Shown: positions 5,631 to 12,112 of the stretch, one piece after another
How the letters are laid out: the number at the start of each line of letters is the position of its first letter
How positions within the stretch are numbered: position 1 is the first letter of the stretch
Assembly (NCBI GenBank): GCA_013044065.1
Contig: JABEVA010000386.1
Location: forward strand, 1-13,600
Origin: Phycisphaerae bacterium
GTDB taxonomy: Bacteria; Planctomycetota; Phycisphaerae; WQYP01
Direction: 5' to 3'
DNA: 13,600 nt
Translations under genes and position numbers: made by a program
Notes under the pieces: generated by a model
The model's input: the letters and a program-made list of their open reading frames with translations, nothing else
Database searches by the model: none
Told to the model about the DNA's origin: nothing

Positions 5631-6905
5631 ATGGACCACTTCACATATCGTCAGGGACAACTTTACTGCGAGCAGGCACCCGTGGAGGAGATCGTTCGTC
5701 AAGTTGGTACGCCTGCCTACATTTACTCTTTATCCACGCTCCAGACGCACTATCAGCGTATCGCTGCGGCATTTGCCCCGCTGCACCCGCTGATCTGCTA
5801 TTCCGTTAAAAGCTGCGGCAATCTGACTATCTTGGCCGCGCTGCGGGCCTGCGGGAGCGGGTTCGATGTGGTCTCCGGCGGTGAACTTTTTCGTGCCCGC
5901 CGGGCTGGCGCGGATCCCTCAAAAATTGTTTTTGCCGGGGTCGGTAAAACCGACCAGGAAATTAATGACGCTTTGGATGCCGGCATTGGCTGGTTTAATA
6001 TCGAAAGCGAAGCCGAATTCTGGAACTTACAGCAACTCGCAGCGCAAAAGTCCGTCCATACCAGGGCCGCGCTCCGCGTCAATCCGGATGTTACCAGCCA
6101 CGGTACCCACGTCAAAACACTTACCGGAAAAAAGGATACAAAATTTGGAGTGGATATTGACCGGGCCGAGGAATTTTATGTGCAGGCCGCGGCTGCCACA
6201 CACGCCCGGCTCAATGCTTTGCACTTGCACATCGGTTCACCCATTAAATCCGTGCAACCCTACGTGGATGCCATCAGCAAGGCTCTCCACCTGATCCAAC
6301 GCCTCAAGCACCGCGGCATCACCCTGGACACTATCGATATTGGTGGAGGATTCGCCGCGTTCTATGAAGGTAACGAAGCCCCGCCAGCGGAGACCTACGC
6401 CGCGGCCATTGTCCCCCTGCTGCAAAATACGGGACTCAAGGTGTTGCTCGAGCCGGGTCGATCCATTTCCTGCAACGCTGGTATTCTTGTGTCCCGAGTT
6501 CTATACGTAAAGCAGGGCGGTCGCCGGAAGTTTATCATCGTGGACGCCGCCATGAACGACCTCATTCGCCCCACCCTTTACGAAAGTTACCATTTTATAT
6601 GGCCGACGGCATCGACTCACCCACCCGCCAGCCGACTTAGCACACTGCGAAGTCCCGATGATGAACTGGTCGATGTGGTGGGACCGATCTGCGAAAGTGG
6701 TGATTATTTTGCCCGCGATCGCTATCTACCGACGCTGCGCCGGGGTGATCTGCTGGCCGTCTTTTCCGCTGGAGCCTACGGCTTTGCCATGAGCAGCCAA
6801 TACAATGCCCGCCCCCGGGCCGTGGAAGTTCTGGTGGATGGTTCCAACTGGCGCATCATCCGCAGTCGCGAAAGCTATGAAGATCTCATTCACGGCGAGG
6901 AATAA
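5631..6905 (+). CDS. lysA: Diaminopimelate decarboxylase
   Basis: LysA decarboxylates meso-diaminopimelate to L-lysine, the last step of the pathway, using pyridoxal phosphate. The 424-residue product is of normal size for this fold-III enzyme: a TIM barrel, then a beta-sandwich domain. Visible sites are the PLP lysine Lys60 (CYSVKS), the glycine-rich phosphate-binding GGG (238-240) and EPGR (274-277), HIGS (200-203), and CESGD (354-358), which supplies residues from the other subunit. AYGFAMSSQYNARPR (382-396) contains the conserved active-site Tyr. ATG 5631 is chosen because MDHFTYRQGQLYCE aligns with family starts; the frame is open further upstream but overlaps the previous gene. No ribosome site is obvious. 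It lies 85 bases downstream of the TIM-barrel gene and may have its own promoter. Related PLP decarboxylases acting on ornithine or arginine are less likely given the CESGD motif and length. Confidence 0.93.
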   Translation: MDHFTYRQGQLYCEQAPVEEIVRQVGTPAYIYSLSTLQTHYQRIAAAFAPLHPLICYSVKSCGNLTILAALRACGSGFDVVSGGELFRARRAGADPSKIVFAGVGKTDQEINDALDAGIGWFNIESEAEFWNLQQLAAQKSVHTRAALRVNPDVTSHGTHVKTLTGKKDTKFGVDIDRAEEFYVQAAAATHARLNALHLHIGSPIKSVQPYVDAISKALHLIQRLKHRGITLDTIDIGGGFAAFYEGNEAPPAETYAAAIVPLLQNTGLKVLLEPGRSISCNAGILVSRVLYVKQGGRRKFIIVDAAMNDLIRPTLYESYHFIWPTASTHPPASRLSTLRSPDDELVDVVGPICESGDYFARDRYLPTLRRGDLLAVFSAGAYGFAMSSQYNARPRAVEVLVDGSNWRIIRSRESYEDLIHGEE

Positions 6906-6911
6906 ATCACC

Positions 6912-7322
6912 ATGATCAGCCGTTACATGGACTCTGTTCCCTATCTAAAAAGTCAACAATTCATCGAAGGCTATATCTGGGCTATTATCGCAACACCAAA
7001 GTTCCCGGCCGACACAGTATTATCCCTTGCGCCTCCGCATGTTTATGTGGGCACCTTGCCGGATGGTACAAGACTGATAGCTTCTTCCCCGGATACACCA
7101 CCACACATATCAGGTGCTCTGGTCCGACCCTGGACTGTGCAACTGTACAATGACGCGGCGAAAACCATTCCCCTGGCTTTTCTGGAGGAAAACAGTGGGC
7201 GCTACGTGCAACTCGAATCCTTTGGTCTGGCTCTTGATGGCGAACCCCTGGTCGACCGGCCCGCAAGATGTAAATTTCTGGTCGGCACGACCAATGCGCA
7301 AACTCGCGTGTGTCCCGAATAA
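6912..7322 (+). CDS. Hypothetical protein downstream of lysA
   Basis: I do not recognise this 136-residue protein. It begins six bases after lysA, with a GAGGA stretch overlapping the lysA end (6897-6901), so it is probably co-transcribed and perhaps translationally coupled. It has no signal peptide or membrane segment. It shows mixed alpha/beta composition, with several proline-rich turns (SLAPPHVYVGTLPDGT, SSPDTPPH) and two isolated cysteines near the C terminus. Nothing in it suggests catalytic motifs. Same strand, tight spacing and codon use like lysA support a real gene; its link to lysine synthesis is unproved. Confidence 0.6.
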   Translation: MISRYMDSVPYLKSQQFIEGYIWAIIATPKFPADTVLSLAPPHVYVGTLPDGTRLIASSPDTPPHISGALVRPWTVQLYNDAAKTIPLAFLEENSGRYVQLESFGLALDGEPLVDRPARCKFLVGTTNAQTRVCPE

Positions 7323-7339
7323 TTCCATAACCATGGCAA

Positions 7340-8563
7340 TCATTGCCGCGAGTTTAGCACTTCCGTTTCCAGAGGGCTTACCATGCGATACCGTATTCCA
7401 CGCCACGTCATGCGCCGCCCCACACCCGCTGCAATCAGCGTCAGCAATATCCATGCCTGCACCAGCGGAAAGCCCAGCACATACCACCAGCGCACACGAT
7501 CCAACTCTGCAGCGTGATTGGGTAGCAGCCGGCGACCACCGCGCAGCAGCATGCGTCCGCGCAGGATACTCAGCACGTATAGAACGATCAACACCGCCGA
7601 TGATCCCATCGCTCCGCCCCATTGGTGCAGACAAAAACCAATGACTGCAAAATAAAGCGCCGAAAACAAAGTCAATAGATACAGCGCGGAGCCTGCGGTA
7701 GCGCTGGCCCATAAGTGCCACGAACTTATGCGGGTAATGCGAAACTGCCGAGTCATAAACTCAAAGAGTCTGGAAAAATTAAAATCGGCCGCGGACGCGA
7801 CCAGACACTGTGGTACAAAATGAATCTTCACACCCACCTTTTTTCGCACACACCATGAAAGCGTAAAATCGTCACTAAGAGCGTGGTTCCACGCCGCGTC
7901 CACACCATAGCCATAAAAGTCCGCTCGCCGAATAGCCATGGACCCGCCCCATGCCATTGTACGTCTGTAGGGGCCAAACAGACTCGCCACAATCGCATTG
8001 GATATCGAAACAATGGCATTGGCTGGATGGGAATTGACCGGTATATAAAACCTGTAACCCGTCGTCGCACCGATGTGCGAGCCATACCCCAACGGCCCCA
8101 CCAGGGCTTGCAGACACTGCGGACCCAAATTGGCATCGCCATCCACAAACGCCAACACTTCGTCCTTGTCCGTCGTCGCCGCAATCGCCCTTAACGCGTT
8201 TTGCACCTTCTGCCCTCTTTCCGTCGCCCGGCCGGCCACGACAAGATCCAGCTTGCCCGATGGAAGCTTTTCTTGAAACTCACGAATCACATTGCACACC
8301 GGATCATCCAGGCTTTCCACCGTGGCAATGACCCGATAATTCCGATATGCTTGATTAAGTATCGCTTCCAAATTTGCGCCGGTACCCGATTCCACGCCCT
8401 TGATAGGCAAAATAACCGCCACCTGTGGGGACCAGTCCGGAACAGGGCGAGCGGCCACCTTCGGCATTCTATAGCTGAAAAACTGGGCAATTCTCAGGCC
8501 CCACACCGCCAGCATCAACTCTACGCCCCAAAGCACCAGGAAAATCAGCGTCTGCAAAGTCAC
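7340..8563 (-). CDS. Membrane-bound glycosyltransferase family 2/21 (ceramide glucosyltransferase-like)
   Basis: A processive-type GT-A glycosyltransferase of about 407 residues. An N-terminal membrane segment (about 4-26) is followed by the catalytic domain with VAVILPIKGVE (48-58), the DxD-type motif DGDAN (141-145) binding the metal and nucleotide sugar, GGSMAIRR (206-213), the acceptor-side SDDFTLSW (230-237) and a (Q/R)xxR-like RQFRITR (272-278). Two to three membrane segments follow (about 288-310, 320-336, 360-380). This order fits GT21 ceramide glucosyltransferases and HpnI-like enzymes, so it may glycosylate a lipid at the cytoplasmic membrane (inference). The start is uncertain: the frame can begin at GTG 8561-8563, but a GAGGTGA site fits better with TTG two codons later (8555-8557). 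The gene is convergent with the lysA group, 17 bases apart, with no obvious terminator between them. Confidence 0.87.
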   Translation of the reverse strand: MTLQTLIFLVLWGVELMLAVWGLRIAQFFSYRMPKVAARPVPDWSPQVAVILPIKGVESGTGANLEAILNQAYRNYRVIATVESLDDPVCNVIREFQEKLPSGKLDLVVAGRATERGQKVQNALRAIAATTDKDEVLAFVDGDANLGPQCLQALVGPLGYGSHIGATTGYRFYIPVNSHPANAIVSISNAIVASLFGPYRRTMAWGGSMAIRRADFYGYGVDAAWNHALSDDFTLSWCVRKKVGVKIHFVPQCLVASAADFNFSRLFEFMTRQFRITRISSWHLWASATAGSALYLLTLFSALYFAVIGFCLHQWGGAMGSSAVLIVLYVLSILRGRMLLRGGRRLLPNHAAELDRVRWWYVLGFPLVQAWILLTLIAAGVGRRMTWRGIRYRMVSPLETEVLNSRQ

Positions 8564-8831
8564 CTCGTGTTCAAACCCGCGCCATCATACCCGCGATTTT
8601 GCATGGCGCAAATGGCCTCGGTACCAGAGCCTGTTAAGCCTAATTTAGCTCGTTCCGCTTGAAATCGCGCGACAGCCCCCGAAAAATCGTGCCCCCGGCA
8701 AACAGACCGACAACGCAAGCCCGCAAAGTCGCAGGACCAAGTGTAGTAATTGTTCACGGAACCTCAAAATTGCGTTTCATCTAACAGAAACATTCCTCTG
8801 CCTTGGCGATCATTCATAAGAATATTGGCCC
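8564..8831. other. Intergenic region with no gene recognised
   Basis: This divergent spacer between the glycosyltransferase and the next plus-strand gene contains no reading frame that I can support. A 65-codon minus-strand frame overlaps the glycosyltransferase start and looks like chance (cysteine- and arginine-rich, no ribosome site, no family features). A promoter for the plus-strand gene lies at its right end. Confidence 0.5.
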
Positions 8832-8859
8832 TTGACTTCACCGGCAGGAAGCTTATGAT
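8832..8859 (+). promoter_or_regulatory. Strong sigma70-type promoter driving a near-leaderless gene
   Basis: TTGACT (8832-8837) and TATGAT (8854-8859) match the consensus at five of six positions each, with a 16-base spacer. The predicted start of transcription (about 8866-8868) coincides with ATG 8868 of the downstream gene, which has no Shine-Dalgarno sequence. The message therefore looks leaderless or nearly so. Confidence 0.7.
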
Positions 8860-8867
8860 TCTTAAGT

Positions 8868-9098
8868 ATGAGCAGTCATCGGCCTGTTAATTTCATGCGC
8901 ATCGTCTTTGGCATCATCGCTTGTGCGACGCTGGTGGCAGCACCGGAAGCCGTGCAGGCGCAACTGCGAAAGGTGCCACCCGCGATTCCACGTATCACCC
9001 AGCCCCACGGACCGATGCCCGCATATATTATCTCAGGCTTGGCACTGGTGATGATCACGGTGTTGGCGTTTCGCAGTGCCCATCGCCGCAAGCCGTAA
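8868..9098 (+). CDS. Small exported or membrane protein of unknown function
   Basis: A 76-residue protein I do not recognise. It starts with a basic N-region (SSHRPVNFMR), a hydrophobic stretch (about 11-25) and the signal-peptidase-like end AVQA before Gln32. A proline-rich spacer (LRKVPPAIPRITQPHGPMP) then leads to a second hydrophobic segment (about 51-67) and a short basic tail AHRRKP. It could be an exported peptide held in the membrane by its C-terminal helix with the basic end in the cytoplasm, an arrangement also seen in sorting-tag tails, though no PEP-CTERM or LPXTG box is present. The ATG lies only about nine bases after a strong -10 box and lacks a ribosome site. It heads the group of small proteins that leads to bioB. 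Confidence 0.65.
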   Translation: MSSHRPVNFMRIVFGIIACATLVAAPEAVQAQLRKVPPAIPRITQPHGPMPAYIISGLALVMITVLAFRSAHRRKP

Positions 9099-9223
9099 TG
9101 GCCGGAGTTGGCGGACCACGAATGGTAAGAGCCACGCAGGGTAAAGTAAGGCTTAATGAACGCTGATTGTCACAGCATCATACTGGCGCTTTTCCCTGGA
9201 GATGGCTTCAGAACGCTTTTTTA

Positions 9224-9233
9224 TAAGGAGGTG
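9224..9233 (+). promoter_or_regulatory. Near-perfect Shine-Dalgarno fixing the start at 9238
   Basis: TAAGGAGGTG matches the anti-Shine-Dalgarno complement over ten bases, and its GGAGG stands six bases before ATG 9238. This rules out the in-frame upstream ATG at 9202 as the main start. Confidence 0.8.
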
Positions 9234-9237
9234 TCTT

Positions 9238-9525
9238 ATGACACGAACCAAATGGCTGATTGGCGGACTGGCGGCACTTAACCTGATCCTGTTGGCGGGT
9301 ATCGCCCAACACATGCATACACCGACAGCACGTGGTCAGGTGGCTGGTGCCGGCGGATATTTATTTGCATCCGGACAGGCCAATCTTGGTGGCGTGGTGT
9401 ATGTCCTCAACACCAACACCGGCGTCATATCCGGTATCATTTCGCAGGGCAACAGTGTGCAGAATCCTCTTTTTATTGCCCCGCACAACATCGGTGCCGA
9501 TGTGAAGCGCATTCTTAAACGCTAA
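9238..9525 (+). CDS. Small membrane-anchored protein (first of a 95-residue pair)
   Basis: No family recognised. The 95-residue protein has a basic N terminus (MTRTK), one membrane segment or uncleaved signal anchor (about 6-23), then a short exported part. The segment from Gly37 (GAGGYLFASGQANLGGVVYVLN) is glycine-rich and strand-forming, with alternating residues that resemble a single beta-propeller-like blade ending in YVLNTNTGVISGI. The C terminus is basic (DVKRILKR). The start is set by an excellent ribosome site, which implies strong translation. It precedes a second protein of identical length and layout and then bioB, all on one strand, suggesting one operon. Confidence 0.75.
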   Translation: MTRTKWLIGGLAALNLILLAGIAQHMHTPTARGQVAGAGGYLFASGQANLGGVVYVLNTNTGVISGIISQGNSVQNPLFIAPHNIGADVKRILKR

Positions 9526-9622
9526 ATGGCCTGCGACACAACTGGCCGTCAATGCCGTCCATTGACCAACGCTGGCCCGGCCACACGATAGATTCCGACA
9601 ACCCCATACACGGAGTATCAAC

Positions 9623-9910
9623 ATGAAACGTGACTCAATTTTGATCGGCGTGCTTCTCACCACCGCTCTGATTATGAGCGTGGCGTTCCTCACATCCGGT
9701 AACCGACAAGCCACGCGGGCCGACATCCTGACCACCGGCGGTGATTACACCATGCTTACCTGGGGCAGCGGTGGCATGAATGCCAACCTTCTGACTGTCT
9801 ACGACCAGCGCCATAAACTGATGCTTTCTTACATCCTCGATGGCCGCATACTTAAACTGCAAAGCTATGTGTCCTTGCGGCGCCGGTTCCACCCGCAGCC
9901 CCTGCGATAA
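9623..9910 (+). CDS. Small membrane-anchored protein (second of a 95-residue pair)
   Basis: Not recognised as a known family. It is also 95 residues, with MKRDS, a membrane segment (about 6-23), a short linker NRQATRADI, then the pair of glycines at 39-40 that the preceding protein also has, and a strand-forming part DYTMLTWGSGGMNANLLTVYDQRHKLMLSYILDGR. The pattern of glycines followed by hydrophobic strands and VYD/YVLN mirrors the upstream gene, so the two look like old paralogues (by-eye alignment). The end is strongly basic (SLRRRFHPQPLR). CGGAG at 9611-9615 is the likely ribosome site, seven bases before ATG. It lies 97 bases after its partner and 115 bases before bioB. Confidence 0.7.
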   Translation: MKRDSILIGVLLTTALIMSVAFLTSGNRQATRADILTTGGDYTMLTWGSGGMNANLLTVYDQRHKLMLSYILDGRILKLQSYVSLRRRFHPQPLR

Positions 9911-10025
9911 AGACGCACCAACAAGCCGTGGCGTTAAGGTTTACCCTTTCATCTCAGGTGGCCGGAGATTCAGGATTTGACGCCATAGACACCCTGCTCA
10001 AAACGCGAAGCGTAAGGAGATTTTC

Positions 10026-11144
10026 GTGCTGCAACTGGTTGAATCTTTGGCCCAAAAGGCTTTGGCGGGCGAAATGCTCACGCGTGCCGAGGCTCGATCG
10101 CTTAGCGCGGTGAACGGTGACGATGTTTACGATCTGTTCTACTGGGCTAACAAGATTCGCATCCGCTTCAAAGGCCGGGACGTCAGGTTTTGTGCCATCG
10201 TGGCCGCCAAGGTGGGAGGATGCTCGGAAGATTGCAAGTTTTGTGCCCAGTCATCCCATTACCAGACCACCGTGCAGGGCCAGGCCAAATTAACCGATCA
10301 GCAGGTACTCGATAGCGCAATCCATGCCGCCGAAGTCGGGGCGGATAGCTTCGGCATCGTTAACAGTGGACGCGGGCCAACCCGCGCAGAACTGGAAGGC
10401 TGGCTGGCACCTTTGTTGCAAAAGATCGCTGCCGCCGGCAAAACCCGTGCCTGCGCGACACTTGGGGCGCTCACTCCCGAAACCGCCCGCTTTCTGCATG
10501 ACAATGGCGTGCGACGCGTGAATCACAACCTGGAAACCAGTCGGAATTTCTATCCGTCCATTGTCTCAACCCACCCTTATGAAGAGCGCCTCAATACGCT
10601 TAAAATTGCCAAGGACGCCGGGCTTTCACTTTGTTCCGGCGGCATTTTCGGCATGGGTGAAACTTGGGAAGACCGCTTGGACATGGTTTTTACCCTGCGC
10701 GATATTGGTGTGGATGTAATGCCGCTGAACTTTCTCAACGCCATCGCCGGCACGCCGTTGCAGGATATGCCCAAGCTGCCACCGATGGAATGTCTCAAAA
10801 TTATTAGTCTATGTCGCTTTATCTATCCCTCCGTTGAGCTCAAGGTGGCCGGTGGGCGCGAAGTATGCCTCCGTGACATGCAAAGCTGGATATTTTTTGC
10901 CGGAGCCGACAGCACCATGATCGGCAATTATCTGACCACTTATGGCCGCAGTCCGGCGGCTGATCACCAGATGGTTCGCGATCTGGGCTTGCACTGGCGC
11001 GGCTACGCCGATGGGCCGGTGCCGCCGAATGCCGACAAGCCAACCCTTTCTCGAGTCAGCCATACCGGACGCTTCAACATTCCGATCTACCACGAAGCTG
11101 AAGCACCGGTCTCGCAGGAAACCGCAGCAACAGCTTTGCGTTAA
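10026..11144 (+). CDS. bioB: Biotin synthase (radical SAM)
   Basis: BioB inserts sulfur into dethiobiotin to form biotin, using S-adenosylmethionine radicals from a [4Fe-4S] cluster. The 372-residue protein has the radical-SAM motif CSEDCKFC (Cys66, Cys70, Cys73), then family blocks GRGPTRAELEGW, ATLGALTPE (with Cys143), VNHNLETS, CSGGIFGMGET (Cys203), PLNFLNAIAGTPL and KVAGGREVCLRD (Arg278). Cys143, Cys203 and Arg278 align with E. coli [2Fe-2S] ligands Cys128, Cys188 and Arg260. The fourth ligand, E. coli Cys97, is replaced: FCMGAA corresponds to FGIVNS here (Gly110). An extra cysteine, Cys56, lies in RFCAIVAAKVGGC. Start is GTG, with TAAGGAGA (10013-10020) upstream. No other biotin genes are near. 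The stop overlaps that of the convergent dioxygenase gene. Identity is certain; the auxiliary cluster type is not. Confidence 0.97.
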   Translation: MLQLVESLAQKALAGEMLTRAEARSLSAVNGDDVYDLFYWANKIRIRFKGRDVRFCAIVAAKVGGCSEDCKFCAQSSHYQTTVQGQAKLTDQQVLDSAIHAAEVGADSFGIVNSGRGPTRAELEGWLAPLLQKIAAAGKTRACATLGALTPETARFLHDNGVRRVNHNLETSRNFYPSIVSTHPYEERLNTLKIAKDAGLSLCSGGIFGMGETWEDRLDMVFTLRDIGVDVMPLNFLNAIAGTPLQDMPKLPPMECLKIISLCRFIYPSVELKVAGGREVCLRDMQSWIFFAGADSTMIGNYLTTYGRSPAADHQMVRDLGLHWRGYADGPVPPNADKPTLSRVSHTGRFNIPIYHEAEAPVSQETAATALR

Positions 11145-11989
11145 CGCTTCGGTGGACGAATAGGCACCACCGGCTGCAAAATCCTCCGGCGGTCCGGTGT
11201 AAGCCGCTCCAACAACGATTGCGAATATTCAAACCCAAACCGCGTCGCCGCCCACAGCGGACCATAGCGATATATCGTCACCCGTCGCTCGCCGTTGGGA
11301 TTGGTGCGGCTGGATCCACCATGCATCAGACCATCTACAAAAAGCACCGCATCCCCGGCCTTCAGATATACCGGAACGGCTCCCGGAAGCGAATCCATGA
11401 CATCACCCTTTCCATAATCCCCGGCTTGCGGATGTGGGAAGTTGGATTTGTGGCTCCCCGGAATTACCATCGTCGGCCCATCACCCGGGCCGATGTCGGT
11501 CAAGGCTAGGATGATGTTGCATTGGCCGCAGCGAAACACCCCGTTGGCATAGTGATAGGCCCCGCGCAAGGCCCCGCGATAGCCGCCGGAATGAACCGGG
11601 TGGTGCCCTCCCGAGCGACGGATCGATGCAATAGCTTCGTCTATAAACAACCCCTGCACATAGCTGTCCTGTTCACCGCAGTACCGCAACACGTATTGAA
11701 TCCAACTGGGATGATCGATCAATTCCTCAAACGGCTCGCCACATTCCACCGCATTGTGCAGCTCGTAACCGGTGTGTTCTGTATAGTCCCGCCGCTGAGC
11801 ATTGCCCCACCATTCGTTGCACTTCAAATCCGGAAATTGATCAAACGCGGCGTTGAGCCGTGCCAACAACCCCGCCTCCACCGCCTGGTGCAAGATTAGG
11901 TAGCCGTTGAGATCAAAGAAAAAATCGTCCAGAGCGGTCGGTTCACGCACCAGACTCGAAATCTTTACTGATGAACTGGCTGTGGCCAT
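11141..11989 (-). CDS. Phytanoyl-CoA dioxygenase (PhyH) family protein
   Basis: A 282-residue member of the Fe(II)/2-oxoglutarate dioxygenase superfamily. Family blocks are ALDDFFFDLNGYLILHQAV (19-37), GQCNIILALTDIGPGDGPTMVIPGSHKSNF (155-184) and AGDAVLFVDGLMHGGSSRTNPNGERR (211-236). His223 is the likely distal iron ligand and Arg235/236 the likely 2-oxoglutarate carboxylate partner. The proximal HxD is not clear: the region reads HHPVHSGG (129-136), with His but no acidic residue in the expected place, so the activity may be altered. Planctomycetes hold many such paralogues of unknown substrate. ATG 11987-11989 is preferred over an upstream TTG because GAAAGGA stands six bases before it. The gene is divergent from the AraC-type regulator, its probable controller, and convergent with bioB with a four-base overlap. 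Confidence 0.88.
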   Translation of the reverse strand: MATASSSVKISSLVREPTALDDFFFDLNGYLILHQAVEAGLLARLNAAFDQFPDLKCNEWWGNAQRRDYTEHTGYELHNAVECGEPFEELIDHPSWIQYVLRYCGEQDSYVQGLFIDEAIASIRRSGGHHPVHSGGYRGALRGAYHYANGVFRCGQCNIILALTDIGPGDGPTMVIPGSHKSNFPHPQAGDYGKGDVMDSLPGAVPVYLKAGDAVLFVDGLMHGGSSRTNPNGERRVTIYRYGPLWAATRFGFEYSQSLLERLTPDRRRILQPVVPIRPPKR

Positions 11990-12077
11990 AAATGTTCCTT
12001 TCAATTAAACATCGTCGTTCTCATCTCCTCTCCTCCTGATGATAGCGGATAGCATCCATGCCTTCATCCAGGGTTTG

Positions 12078-12086
12078 TGTTATACT
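12078..12086 (+). promoter_or_regulatory. Extended -10 promoter element of the AraC-family gene
   Basis: TGT-TATACT (12078-12086) fits an extended -10 (TGN-TATAAT) and lies 27 bases before ATG 12113. No recognisable -35 box is present at the proper distance. Instead the hexamer CATCCA occurs twice, at 12053-12058 and 12065-12070, just upstream, which could be regulator half-sites. Confidence 0.5.
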
Positions 12087-12112
12087 TCTCCTGTTTCCTA
12101 AGTAGCATCGGG

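Noticed and set aside
8560..8757. A small minus-strand gene upstream of the glycosyltransferase
   Set aside because: Cysteine/arginine-rich chance-like sequence without a ribosome site; it ends inside the glycosyltransferase start region.
11219..11899. Plus-strand open frames opposite the dioxygenase gene
   Set aside because: The minus-strand PhyH motifs are clear, and the plus-strand frames are Pro/Arg-rich shadows.
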